Positions 1 through 13,431 of a stretch of 64,000 bases of DNA are shown here, one piece after another. The notes beneath the pieces were generated by a model. That model saw only the letters and a program-made list of their open reading frames with translations, searched no databases and had not been told where the DNA came from. Each line of letters begins with the position of its first letter. Position 1 is the first letter of the stretch. The translations under genes were made by a program, and so were the position numbers. This stretch comes from Davidsoniella eucalypti (lineage: Eukaryota > Ascomycota > Sordariomycetes > Microascales > Ceratocystidaceae). The stretch lies in the NCBI GenBank assembly GCA_004009845.1, contig RMBW01000012.1, positions 186,001 through 250,000 of the forward strand, given 5' to 3'.

Positions 1-3000
1 ATTGCTGCCCTAACCCAGCATGCTCATAGTACATATACTTGCAGATATATAAGCCTATACATATATACATAATCTCCTCGTTAAGATACAAAAAGGGACA
101 TCTTCGCTGTAGACACCCCCACGCTAGATAAACAGCCAACGAAACAAATCGTCGGGCAAGGCGAATCGCCAGCAAAAGTCAAGTCGGCAATAGTTATCAG
201 AACTAGACAGCACAACACATGTCCTAGTAGTACCTCAAACGCAGTTGTATATTATCAGTACTATACATGTGTATGGCGCGGTCGTAGCCAGTGCTATGCC
301 AGAGTTGTACCGCTACAACCATATAAGTTGCTTCTTCTACCCTCTTGGCTTCTATTTTCTCGAACAGTCAGTACTGCGCCTGACTCCTGCTCCTCATCCT
401 GTAGTGTTTTTGTCCAAGGAATTGGGGGGGAAATATAAATCAATAAGAGGGCCAGGATCGACTTCTTCGTCCGCCTGCATGCATAAACCGCCCTGCTGTT
501 TCGCAATAGGCGGTGAACAAAATATAACAAAATACCTCCCTCCCTCTACTCTAGTACACGGTTCTACGGGTTTACAGGACTCTGAATCTACGAGTTTACA
601 AGCCAGCAACCGCATAAAGTAGTACGGCCTGGCGCGGTATGTCATAATGTGGTATGATATGGTACGGTATGGTATGGTGTGGGAGCATCTATACATACAT
701 TCTACAGGAAGAAGGACATGCGTATGCAGCTTAGTATGCAGGTATGTTCGTGGCCATTTTAGCGATTTAAAGGGTAGCCCCGTGTTCCTAGCAATATCTG
801 TATACAAGTAGTTGTATGTAGCACGTACAATCTAAGCATGTAGTTGAAGGGCGCAAAGCCCCCCTCGTTAACCGTGGTGTATAGCTAGCTAGCTTAACCG
901 TCCGCTCGGACACGTATTCACATAAACAGTGTTGCCGAAATCTCCTCATGTACTTGGTAATGAAAAAGAAAACAAAAGGTGCAACAACCTCACTCCAAGA
1001 CAGTACTGTGTATGTGAATACTGTGTATGTGATCAATACGGCGTAACAAACATCCAGAACGTGATAGAAGCCCGCATCAACAGCCGGTTTCCTAGCGGCG
1101 GAAATAAACATCAAGGGCGTGTGGGCAAGTTTCTGATTGGTCAGTTTGCTTGGTCGGTTCGGCACAGGCGCTTTGTTATCAAAAGCTTCGATGCTACTTT
1201 TAGAGTGCAAAAGAGCTCACGGGCTGTCCGTGGATGGTCTGGCTTTCTGCCGCTTTAGGAACACACTTAAAGTACTACTACCGTCATTACCAACAGCCTA
1301 TTAACACTGGGAGGTCGTAGTACGACAAATATGTATCTTCTCATGATTTTTTGGCGTAATTGGCCCTTTTGCCGTTTTTGGCTTGCGTTATTCTGCCTTC
1401 TTTGTGTCTTTCGGCTTGGTTCAAGTGGAAACCGCAATACGTCGCTATTCGGGATCTTTACTTTTCATATCCTTGGCGCTGCTGATGTATTGGCGGTATC
1501 TGTACAAATAGATGGAACTAGTTGTATGTAAGGGTTTCGCTAGAAGGGTTACAGTCTTCCTCGCCTCAAAGTATCTCTCCAGACCGTACAGTGCGAGTCA
1601 TTATCATCAGATGGTCCGTGCCACACCATTTGGTCATTTTGTGTGTATTATATGCATACCTGCATACCCGAATATGCACAAAAGCGGGACATGCGCATAG
1701 CCATCTACTCAGCCCAAGCTTTGGCTCAGCCAAATTGTTTTCTCCATCTCTCCTCAATATCAACAACCTTTAGATCACAAGAAAACTGAAACGCCCCAAC
1801 CAGAGAAACACCAAAAGCGAGAACAACCGCAATAGCAACAATAACAAGCAGTTCAAAACTGTGTGTGATTTTGACACCCACCCCCTCCCTCTCATCTCCC
1901 TGTCCTTGGTCTTGATATGTAGCCTGATTCTACAGTGAGTCTTTCCCTCTTGTTGCCGTCACTATTTACTTACCAAGTACTCTCGCTTTCCGCTATCTTG
2001 TTTCTGCTCGTCTGGCTGTATTTTGCACAGTGCAACACCCCCCCAATATGAATCCTTCTATATAAGTCCAAGTGTTTTCTCTCTTTTCGCTGTTTGGGCA
2101 ACTTGAGAGGCACCCTACTTGTATGTACTTGCCATTTGCTCTGCTGACCTGCCTATCTGCATTGTATGTGTACATATACCACCAGCTATGTCACAGGCCA
2201 AAGAGGCAGGACTACTACTGCCCTACCACATACAAGTAATCAGATCTTCATCTTGCTATGCCATCTACTACAGATACGTCTTAGGTCATGTTTCGTACCA
2301 AGTCAGGTAGTATCCTCTTGCATTTTACCCAGGGGCAACCGGGGCGGAGAGAAGCTTTTATTAAGGTGGAAATGGAGCTTTAATAGCTATGTAGCACCTC
2401 GGTATCCTGGAATACACGGCCGTGAACTAGTACTAGTATACAATGTAAGGTGAAGGACAACCTACTTCTCAACAGTGACAGGCCACTGAGATACAGAACA
2501 TTTGTGATGGTTTCGTTGTATGCTGTTCCTTCGCATTTCAACTTCTAACCCTTTCCGGGAAAAACCACCTCATCGGGAACCAGTCTTAAAACCACGAAGC
2601 ATTTTGTAGCTCCTTGTATTATAAACGGAAAAAAATAAGATATGGCACTGACCTTCCCCCCCCCCCATATTTTCCCTTTCACTTCATCTCTCTCCATAAT
2701 CGTTATTTACTTTACCCGATTTGCTAAGAAATTATGCCGTTGACAACTGTGAAGGTGGGCATCACACTTGCATCATTCTTAATATGCTAATACGTGATTA
2801 TACGATTGATGCTGTTGTTGTTGACAACTTCCATGCGTTTTGTTTGTTATGACACGCCAGCACAAATAAGCAAATAAAGAGGAAACACACGCAGTTTTCA
2901 GCTTTCTGCTCAACATCGTAGTAGTAGTAGTAATAGTTTGCGTGGCCTATTGTGTTCAACTGTCTGTAGTATGTATATCATAATACTGGAAAACCCAAAC

Positions 3001-6000
3001 CATCACCTATGCTGACGCTTTTCCATGTTTCTCGAGATTCTTTCTGTTGTGTGAGCACACTATCATCATACCCGTGATTTCAGGGCTTGAAGATCGCACC
3101 ATGAATCTCGTCTACCTGCTACAACTATGCTTCTGACAAGGCAAAAACAGACGGCTCCATTCTATATAATGTACATGTATCTGTATATATATACAAATGT
3201 AGGTGTCATGATGTCACTCATTGTATCATTCAAATAGAAATATACATCGTACACTGTAGTTAGCCATAGCATACAGTCATCTTCTTTCAATTTCATTCTT
3301 CCTTCTATCTTGTCTTTTTTCTTTTCTTATCTGTCTATATTATACATAGAACGGAGGGGTGGCCTAGACCATCATATATATAATATGATATAATATGATA
3401 AAAGAGCTCCTAAGAGTGATATTTACATATATGGACCCCACATAAACACCATGGCAGTGTTATACTACATATGGAATATTAATACTGTAATGATAAAGTC
3501 CTATTTGTAGGTTGTGATACTATATTCGTGATCCCCACACACTATATACAATGATATACTGCAAAATCAGGATATACTTATTCTTCCCGCAGTTAGCATT
3601 CGAAGTGGACGGTGCTTTTCTTGTGGGACTATCTCTTCTTCGAATCTGATATATTGCATTCAAATTGAGATGCATATATGTATTCGATAGACCAAGACAC
3701 ACAGGCTTACAAAGACTAACATGGAAGCATCAATATATACAACATATGATGATATATGGTATCACTGTCTGGTAATTTGGCCATTGAAAGACTGTATCAC
3801 TATAATTTGCCGGTCAAGGCCTGATACTACAATTACAAGACATTGTAAGCTCAAAAATGGCAAACTACACAGTATTCAATGAGTGTACAGACATATATGT
3901 ATACCTGGTGACACTCTTGTCTCAAGCTCTTGCTTACTGACGCCGGAAAGGCTGGCCAATAGAAGCTATTTTAGAAGATCCAATCTCATCTCCCCAGCCT
4001 CAGCCTCAGCCAAGTCTAGCTACTACCTTTTAAACAACTCTCGCCTCCTCGAAGACACGACACATTATGCTGACACAGACTCATTATGCCTGTGCTTCTT
4101 AGATGGCGAGGGAATAAGCATTTGATCCGTACATCGATTAATACATATAGAAAGAAATGACAAAAGACCGGCAAAAATAAAAAAAGATTGAGTGAGAGGC
4201 CTGGCTGTCAAAGTTTCATTGATGCAACAGTCATGGCAGCTCGCCTCCCGACTAGATCCAAGACTAGCCCTGTACCTCTCCTCTTTATCTTATGAACCTA
4301 GCAAGTTAATCCTGCTTATTTTCCTGGTTGATATGACGGAAAAAAAACAACGAAAAAACAACGCTTGCATGGAGAATGAGATGAAATCAAAGCTGAAATA
4401 GTTATATTTGTAGCATGGCCACGGTCATGGCTATTATTGAGATATAATACATATGGATAATATGGATCGACACCTGACTGTATGTCATGTACCATGCGAG
4501 GGTTATTACTACGTTCTAAGCTTCTATGAAACGCAGGTTGAAGCTGATATTAGAGTTGCATACATTGTTATCTTACTTTACGGAGATATTACATAGCACA
4601 TATCGACTCCAACAGTGAAATTGTATGTCTCGTTTCACATGTCACGGGCAGAGGTCGTAGGGCGGCAATGGCTAGAGAGCCTCACTCAATTAACTCAGTC
4701 ACAAGAAGCTACTGCCACCAAAAAGCTATGCAGCTTATCAATGCAATATCACATCGACCTCTAGAGTCCATCTTGGAAGCAACAGAGAGATCAACGCCTC
4801 AATTGCTAAAACCCAAAGCAGGGCACGGATTGATGCGAGCAATAGATTCCAACTGCATTGCTGGGTACCAATGCTTCTGTGCCCTCCCTCTTATCTCTCC
4901 CTGTCGTGAAGATGATATCGAAGAGCAGAATACGAACCGTGAGCGCGATGACACGTATGATCCAGTATGCCAGTTCTATACCTAGGAAAGAACACTTGGC
5001 GCTTCGAGCTGCAGCTAAGGCCGCGGAGTGTTCTCTGTCAGTGATCGATCAAGTCATGCAGGCAGAGATGATATCAACTATGCCTAGGGCATTCATTCCA
5101 AAAGACAATATAATGTCTGCATGAAATGTACATATAAGGTTGCCGTACTATTGAGCCTGGCTGATATGCCTATGCCCAGTGAAAATGTACATCACAAAAT
5201 AACTTGACTAGTAACTTCTTAATCTGTTCGATGACATTGGGCAATGAGACCATAGGGCTTTTCTGCCTGTGATTTGTTCCTCGGCTCACAGAATATGACT
5301 ATAACTACATATAGAAATGCTGTGATTGGGAATTCAAAGGCAGTGAGGGATACAAGATTCAACTGGTTTATTCTCTAGCTGTTAGATCACAAAATTTCAC
5401 GAAAAATACGAAAAGAAGGTGTCAAACGGACTGTTCAGAAAACATTCCACCGTCAGAACTATGATGGAAATCTCGAAGCAGAAGAATAGAGAAGTCAAAG
5501 TCGTTCTTCTTCCGGAAATCATGCCGAATCCCGCCTGTGGCAAGTGTGCATGTCGGATGATGGGCAACATGAGATGAAATGCAGTTTGGTGGCCAACAAA
5601 TGCCTTTCGTTAAGCCTTTGTTCACATTTCACACAATACCATCAGTTGTATTTGCTCCATATAGAAGGTCATGTTACTACTTAAATGTTGCCTCTAAGCG
5701 AGGTAAGGAAGCATGCACGATATTCTAGGTTTTTTTTTAGTTCGTTTTAGTTCTATTAGCATTAATCTGCCACTGTAAGTGTGGCCACATATAGAAGCTT
5801 CTTCGCTAATAATGGTTCGTCAGTGGTCTTTGCTTTTTTGCCATTTATGCCGCTAAATAATAGTAACTGCATACTAAATGCACTGTAATGTACACTAAAT
5901 ACAGTGGTCACCTCCCATAAAGACCACTATTATTATGACGCTAGATGACATCCATGCAGAGTGTCGTGTCTTTTTTCCCCCTTCTATTTTGTTTCGCTCT

Positions 6001-9000
6001 CAGGCCATATAGCGAGACGTCCGCGTTCAAGCCATAAGCCGCAACGGGCACTTTTACATTTTGCATTTAGAAGTGTCTACATTCGGCTTGTTTATTTGGA
6101 ATGCGAAAGCCTATCTATAACACAAAGCAAGAAGAAAGAGAAAAAAAAAAAAAATCCGAATGCATTTGTGTCAGGGCTCGGGATCCCTTCCAGAACGAAA
6201 CAACGTCGGCCGATAGGGATAAGGAAAGCAATGACATGTTGAACAGACGGTTCTGCGTACTGCTTCGTTCGTTCTTTGTAGCCTGATGCGGCAAACAGTG
6301 AACGGACTTTGGCGAGGCTGTGGTCAGGTGGCTGAGGATGCTACACATGTATCTTGATAATGACGCCAGCTTTGCCTGCACAATGACGTTACATAAGAGA
6401 GACAGAAGGGAAAATAATGAACAAAAACAACACACAAGAAAACACGTCCTTCAACTCTAAATTCTATCGCCCTATTCCGTTTCTTGCCCTCCATTCCGGC
6501 ATCCCCTCCAATAAAGGTGGGTGGGGGGCAATAATCACGACAACTCCAAACTTCAAAGGCACATTACAACTATTGGTGTCGGTCAAGCCTGGCCCATCAT
6601 TGCATTCATTTGCGTTTCTGTCAATACCAATCATTCTATATGGAATAGGCTGCGCTGCTGCATGATATATGCATATAGGCATATACAGATACAGAAAACT
6701 TTCGCAGCAAGCCAGGCCGACTTGGATGAATATCTGGGTTGGCGAGTGTGGGATTTGATGTCAGAGTCTCACCAGCGCCAAAAGCAGGCGATGCGACAAA
6801 ACATGACATCTCTACTTTTTGTTTCCCCCTCCGCTGCCTCTCTTTCGCAATCTTTCCTGTGCGGTGAGCGGAAGATGGTTTCATGTAAGAAGGAAGCAGG
6901 TCATGAGACAGTCATCAAATGCTACCGATACGCGCCAAAACGTAGCGATCTGCGGAGGGCACCTCAACATGGAACAATGTGCAGCTTATTTGCATAAACC
7001 TCGACAAAGTAAAGCCGTTCGGCGGCAACTGTAGAGAGGGATAATGGAGAGTAATAGAGAGGAACCAGTTCAGGGGCATGTGGCAACTCTGTTAGTGCAA
7101 CTACAACTATACAGCGGCAAAAAGAAAATGGCCTCAACTCAATAGAATACTACAGTATGTATATGTACCACTGAATTCTATTTGTGTACATCTAATTGTA
7201 TCTTTGGTTTGATTACAGTAAGTGGTAATGCACGGATAGCAGCCTTCGTAGCATTAACCTTCTATACATCTATAGTAAGAATACAAACAGGGCTTCTATA
7301 TTCGTACATGTATATAAGTAGCTTATTAAACGATGGTAACCAGAGATAAAGAATATACTGTACATACATCCTAAAAAGCATGGTTTAGGCTAAGTTAAGC
7401 CAAAGGAGTCTTGCAAGAATAGGGAAGAATAGGCACGAATAATCCGTAATATCAATTTCATGGGCTTCTATGAATATCTCATGTAAAATGCCTTGATTGT
7501 GATATGTCGGTTTGTGTTAGGGCGGAATAAAACCTAAAATAAATAAAATAAAATAAAACAAAACAATCAATCTAAGAAAAACAAGAGAGAAAAAAAAGAA
7601 GGAAAAAAAAAGAGGGGAAAGAGGTAGAGGTTGATTAATCGGACTTGGGCAATTGCTAGTTCGGTGTCGGGCCTCCCCCAAGTGAAACGATATTTCAAGC
7701 AAGCTGCTGTGCAAGCATTTTGAAGCATTTCAAGCATTAACTTGTATTAAATACCGTAGATGTGTACTAACAATTCACACATTCACTCACTACGCTGTAA
7801 TGAAAGTGAACAAGATAACAATGTACATGTACTTATTACAACCAACTACGGTCAGGGGTTCTTTGTTCCAAGTTGAGCAGTCAAGTTAGATCACTTTTTT
7901 ACCTTTCAAATTTGCCTTGTTTTTTTTTTAAATATCTATTTTATTTAGCGAACCATCCAGATGATCCCCCCAAAAAATTACAGGCCAGACAATAGAGAGT
8001 TTTTGCCGCTGATTTGACATTTTTTGCTTTTTTTAATTTATTTTTATTTGTTCTGCTCATCTCGTATGCGTACTTTTTAGCGGTTTGGCAAGATTAACAG
8101 CGACAGTGCAGACCTTCCTGTACTATTTTCATCTCGCCTTTCATTAGAGTGCCGGTTTCCTTGAAAAGCAAATATAATTTTGATATGTATACTTTATTTA
8201 AAGGTCTTGTGCTGTTTATCGAACTCCTGAACGTACATGAAAATATCTGAAATATCTGAGAAGGCTGTCCGAGATGACGCTAGAGTATCGCAGCATATTC
8301 GTAACAACCCTAGTACCCTAACCATTTCGCAGACATGGACCAGTCTAATCTAAATAATTCGTGAATTTAAATTGTCCTTTGCCGTTGATGAACTATGATG
8401 CAACCTCGATATTGAAAACGCACAATTTTTTTTTAATTCACGCGCTATGAACAACAGGGATTTAGAAAGAGAAAAAAAAACGGGACAAAAAAACTGAAAT
8501 TAACGAGAATATTATGTTGTAGTTTCAGTGCTTCATGGTTGTCGATGATGCGTGCGCTGAAATTCGCTACGGCTTGTTGATTGCCAAGTGAACTTTCAAG
8601 ATCGAAACCGGCTCCATTTAACGATAAGAACAATTGTACATTCTCATGTTTATGTAGCTCCAAATCCGGTATAAATCACTACATATACAGCATCTTCAAG
8701 ATGATTCTTGTTATCGCTAGCAAGTACAGAATTGAAATAACCGCGAGAGAAAACAATTGCGAGGTGTTCTTTTCTTTTTCCCTGTCTTTTATTTGCTGCA
8801 CACACACCTCGTCTGGCTATATCGCGCACCGTATATTGGACGGCAAAGACCCACATTTACTACCACAGGCTCAGAGGAACAGCAGCGCTAGGCCTGGCTA
8901 GACCACAAATGGCCTAGTACGCAGCTGCTGACAGCCAATCAATTAGCAGTGGCAAACCATAGACCCACTCTGATATGGCTAGTAGTGATCTCGTGGCTTG

Positions 9001-10484
9001 ATTCGTCACTTGTGCCCCGCCTATCAGACCTGGAGAGAACTGTGTGGAAACAAGCACGCACGGAGTACGAGGTACATGATAGAGAGTGAGATGGATACAT
9101 ATGATTGTAATTTGCCTCAACGAATCGACAGATACATAGGCTTGGGTAGCAAAGGGTTTGTTTATTTATATTGACTGCGTTGGAATAGGAACAGAATGCC
9201 ATAGTAGCTAGTATCATATCAAGCTGCTCACTTCGATTACATTACATACAGATACTATATCTCAGCAGAGGAACAGAACAGAAAAAGGACAGTCGGACAA
9301 GCGCAGCGAGAGACCCTTGGGCCCCTTGCCAGGCGAAATGGCCCAAGCACCCTCGTCCCTCGTCATGCTAGCGACTTTCTTTCTTTGGCACTATGTACTA
9401 ATGTACTTTCTACCTGCTCACTTCTAGGCCATTGGACTGTCTCTTTTGCTCGCCTGGCTGAAGACAAGGGCTAGCCGGATGCAGCAGCCTGGGCGGTGCT
9501 AAAAGAAGCGCAATCCTGGAGTGGCCAGAGCCCTTCCCCCATCGTAAACTTGCCCCTGCGCCGCTCTGTGTACCCTGCATGCATAAAACGCAGGCGGGGT
9601 ACTTGGGTACTTGCACAGGATATCCAAATGCAGAGGCGTGCAGGCCCTCTGGAGCCAGGGCCACAAGTAACCGTACACCGGCGCAGCCAGAAGTGTATAC
9701 CCTGATGTGGCCGCTGAAAGCAAGCTGCCCGGCCGTTCCATGCCCTGCAAAGTAGCTGCACCCTCTTTCAGAGTTCCCTCAGTTCTCTCCCAGTTCTCTC
9801 CCAGTTCTCTCGCTTCGCTGACTGGGTCCAACAGCAAGCCACTGCGCTACTGGCTAGTGCAGGACGGCCGTCTTTGTACATTGAACTGAACAAGAGCACA
9901 CTACGCACACCGTTTCGCACCCGACCCTGCCCACCCTTCATTTGTTCTCCCACTTTTCTGGCCTGTCTTTGTCTTTTGCTCAGTGGCCCAACACGGTAGT
10001 TGCCATTTCGCAGACCAGGGCGAAAAACGAACAAAAACCCACGTCTGTCGCCCGCTCGGAATGATTATTTTTCCTCTCCTCTTCTCTTAACCCACCGTTT
10101 CCACCTTTTTTTCGATTTCCGACGTATTCTGCCTATAATTTTCCTCTTCTTCCACTTCCAACCTCTTTTTATTTCCAATACTCAACCCTCCAACCCCATT
10201 TGCCCATCCACTTGCGCACAACTGAATTTTTTGCACCCACGTCTTCTATTTTCTGCCTACCACACCGATCTCCAGCCAACGCCTCTCCTTCCATCACGTT
10301 CACTGATCGTCTTGAGAAAAAAACATCTGTCTTCGTATTCTCTACTTTGTTTTATTACTGTTTCTGCGTTGAAGTCTCCAGCCAAACATAGCACCGACGT
10401 CATTTTTGCAACAATACGCACCAAACAATCCCATTCTGTCTTTTGTTTAATTCGAGTTGCCACCGCTCCAAACCCGCCTCGACA
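1..10484. other. Gene-free block of about 10.5 kb
   Basis: No open reading frame here shows a recognisable domain, a believable splice structure or a coding-like composition. The longest (about 160 codons near 6,521-6,997) reads as chance sequence. The DNA is A+T-rich with many short ATATGTAC-type stretches, a poly-C run near 2,657, a 10-bp inverted repeat at 5,822/5,919 and short tandem repeats at 1,003-1,030 and 9,780-9,812. The last several hundred bases, especially 10,040-10,330, become pyrimidine-rich and probably form the promoter and 5' leader of the gene starting at 10,485. I see no tRNA, rRNA or transposase remnant, though a decayed transposon could escape reading by eye. Confidence 0.6.
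9780..9812. repeat. Three tandem copies of an 11-bp unit
   Basis: The unit CAGTTCTCTCC occurs three times head to tail (the last copy ends in G). It lies about 670 bp upstream of the start codon at 10,485, inside a pyrimidine-rich stretch. It is too short to be a satellite. It may be a variable microrepeat or repeated protein-binding sites. Confidence 0.8.
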
Positions 10485-11126
10485 ATGTCTTCTTTCGGTT
10501 ACTTTGCTAGCATCCCGACTCCCGTCGCCCCCGTACCCCATCAGCAGCATTCCCACCACGGCCGCAACCGCCGCACGCAGAGATTAAATGCCCAGACCGT
10601 TGCCAAAAGCCAGGTGCGGAATGCCCGCGCCGCGAAAGACCACAATGACAGCATGGTCATGCTGAACTTCCGCTCCCGTTTTGAGGCCACCCGCTCGTTC
10701 GACGTGGAGGACGATATGGAGTTCTGCCCCAACCTTCTGAGCGAAAACGATGTGAGTTGGCCATCGTCGCCCTACTCTTCGCGAACCGCCTCCCCCGCTG
10801 ACCGTTCGTCCCACTCCCCCGTGCAGTTGATTTCGATCCACAGCGCGTCTTCCGAACGCTCTTCGCTGGCTAGCAACTCCCCAGAGTCCTCGCCGACTCA
10901 GCACATGCAGACTGTGGCTACTTCATTCTCTCTGAACTCCTCTCCTGCCTACGCCTTCAGCAATGCCCAGGTGGCTGGCCTGAAGCTGCACCAGCCTGCT
11001 GCCTCTCGGGCTCGCAACCCAATTCCCATCATCAACCCCGCTACCGGAACTGCCATGCACGCTTCCATTAGCCCTCCCCCCTCGGTGTCGCCTGGCCGCA
11101 TGCATAGCTCTGTCCGTCGCTGGTAA
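10485..11126 (+). CDS. Conserved Ser/Pro-rich fungal protein of unknown function
   Basis: This single-exon gene encodes 213 residues. The ATG at 10,485 (MSSFGYFASIP) is the first ATG in frame; reading further upstream needs a non-ATG start. The N-terminus is rich in His, Arg and Gln. A central segment, about residues 60-90, contains FRSRFEATRSF followed by DVEDDMEFCPNLL and is the least repetitive part. The rest is rich in Ser, Pro and Ala and ends in RRW. From memory, uncharacterised proteins of filamentous ascomycetes share the FRxRFExxRSF-DxEDDxEFCPxLL core and the basic-Trp end, so it is probably a conserved family, but I know no function. No signal peptide or membrane segment is visible. 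A pyrimidine-rich leader precedes it, as is common for expressed fungal genes. Confidence 0.8.
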   Translation: MSSFGYFASIPTPVAPVPHQQHSHHGRNRRTQRLNAQTVAKSQVRNARAAKDHNDSMVMLNFRSRFEATRSFDVEDDMEFCPNLLSENDVSWPSSPYSSRTASPADRSSHSPVQLISIHSASSERSSLASNSPESSPTQHMQTVATSFSLNSSPAYAFSNAQVAGLKLHQPAASRARNPIPIINPATGTAMHASISPPPSVSPGRMHSSVRRW

Positions 11127-13431
11127 AGCGAAACACACCAGCTAGAAACCTGCCATGTCTCCGCAGTTTACCACTGTCGAGATCAATGGCCCTTTTTTGG
11201 TGGTGGTGCTTCGCTTGTCGTCAGTAGTCGGTGCTGTGTGTCGATGCAATTCTAATGCTCTGTTGTCTTTGCATATATGTTCAGAACACTGTCAAGAACC
11301 CCAAAAATGAGTCCATCAATTGTCCCTTTTCAGGCATAGTTGAAAGACCAGATGTCAACCTTCAACATCACCTTGGCAGATCTCTGGTATTGAAACTGAA
11401 CGTGTCAACGGCACTGCAATCCATCTTGATCCACATGAGGTTTTTGCACTGGCAATGATGTATAGTTTAGTATCAAAATGCAAGGTAAAGAGACGGCTTT
11501 GCAAAAAGGGTTTTGGCGACCCAAGGCAAGGCGAGTGTGAAAAAACTCAAAATCTTCTCTTCTCGACATATACTTCTTTGTCTTTTTTTCTCATCCGATT
11601 CCACTGCAGCAATATCCTATTGGTCTTGCTCATTTGCCCTGTTGGTTTTCGCATAGCCTCGTTGCTCTGTTTTGCCAGATCTTTGCTACTCCCTCTCTGT
11701 GACCTTTTCAAGCTCTCAGACTTGTACAAACATTTTCTCGCTCATATCTTTTTCATTATTTTTCAACCCGTTTTTTATCGGTCAAAACAGCAACGAGAGC
11801 ATCACCAACCCGGCATTGGAAAACTCGAGCATTCTCTTTTTTCACCTTGTTCTTAATCTCTCTCCAGCGTCATTACCTCTTTTTTCATGCCTCTTTCACT
11901 ACTACTCGATCAGGTTCCTTGTTTTACTATTTTCTCTTTTTTATTTTTATTATTTTCTTGTTTTGGAACGATATACCACAGGATGCTTTTGGGGGGTTTT
12001 TCCTTCTTGATTTGATCAAACTATAACTACAAAATCGGACTGGATCGGCTTGGTTTTAGCGATTGGCATTTTTGGTTTTTCCCATTTGTCCATTGCAAGA
12101 AGGGACACATTTGTTCTGTTTTTGCCTTTGACACACGTCTTAACTGGCTCACGACATGGCGTTTTTTTCTTTATTACTCTTTTGTTTTGGTCTTTCCTTG
12201 TTATTTTGCAATATTTCGGTGGTCTTTGCATTCCTCATATCTTGCATGAGGGACTGGTTCTATCGGTTTTCAGGGCCGTCCCTCCTATACAGCGGAGTTT
12301 TGTGTCTGTTTTTCCGGTCCTAATCCCCTGGTAGTTTGATTTTTATGATTGAATTGGCGATATCATATATTTATTTTTTTGGGGGGGTTGTCTATATCTA
12401 TCTATTGGCAGGGGACATTTTTCCTTCCAGTTGGCATCTTTTTTGTGTTCTCGCTTTTACTATTATTATTACTGCTTCTAGCTAAGCTCTCCCACTTCCA
12501 TAAGTTGGTTTTGTTCTCTTTGGTTGCTCGTCCTTCCGTTCAAACGGAAAAATCATCATTTATATCCTTTCTTTCTCTTCATCTTTCCATCATTCTCATT
12601 ATCTCTGTGTACGAATAATCAGGAGTGTGTACAAAGTGTCTTCTTCCATGGTCTATACAAAATGCAAGCAGGGAACCTCTTATGTCTAGAATGAAGCAAT
12701 TGGGCTTCGGGATACGGGATAGAAACAATTGGATATAGATTCTTATAAACTCTGGGACAGCCTCTACAGGCTTGCTGATGTCATCAAGGGGATCAATTAT
12801 GGTAGTCGTGCTATTCTGCTTTCAATAAAATGTGCTTTACTTAGCCAGGTATATTCGTATTATTGTCAACAAGTTTCAATGGCGATCCATGGTTCGATCA
12901 CTACAAACCGGATAGAAAAAACTGACTGTAGCAAAAAAACGAAAGGAATCTGGTTCATCTAGCTTTCCCCAGATTCCGGAATAGGACGAGAAGAAGGAAT
13001 CCAGTCGTGCTACTTACGACTTGAGACAATGTCCCTAATCCGGAATAGAGATACATTCAATTCGACGAACGATGAGTTGGAGATCGTGGGCTGTTGTTTG
13101 ACTCCAAAAAAAACAACAACACTTCTTGTCTAAACTAGGAAGAACAGCTTCGTCTTTTGCCTCTTCCAACTGAGGGGAAGCTACTAGACTAGATCTAAGT
13201 GTCAAAGCGCCCGATCAAAGACATCTCTGGCGAGTACATCTTTATGACAGTAATATCGGATCCCATGGGTGTCTTTTTTATTTGGGGAGAAATAAGAGAG
13301 AGAGACATACAGTTTTGACGGGTGGCAGATATAAAAAGGCTGGATAATACTTCTTCCCGACTACTTCAAACTTACATTCTCTAAAAGTTATATACAACTA
13401 CAACTATGCCTTGAGCAAAATCACTCACACA
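11127..13431. other. Intergenic spacer with a 1-kb T-rich tract
   Basis: No gene is supported here. From about 11,560 to 12,600 the plus strand is strikingly T/C-rich, with many runs of T, giving long chance reading frames rich in Phe, Leu and Ser that I do not regard as genes. Such a tract could be part of a long 5' leader of the small gene at 13,432 or the 3' region of the gene ending at 11,126. A TATA-like site lies at the end of the spacer. Confidence 0.6.
13329..13338 (+). promoter_or_regulatory. TATA-like element of the small gene at 13,432
   Basis: The sequence ATATAAAAAG lies about 95-103 bp upstream of the proposed ATG at 13,432, a usual spacing for a fungal TATA box plus short leader. 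The assignment rests only on motif and position. Confidence 0.45.

Noticed and set aside
4668..5124. Two overlapping frames of about 90-105 codons
   Set aside because: Considered as a decayed transposon protein, but no motif of any transposase or reverse transcriptase is visible.
6521..6997. Open frame of 158 codons
   Set aside because: No domain, no neighbouring exon with matching splice sites, and overlapping frames of similar length on the other strand.
10000..10587. Open frame of 195 codons overlapping the gene at 10,485
   Set aside because: It needs a non-ATG start, is rich in Leu, Ser and Pro from a CT-rich leader, and overlaps the better-supported frame.
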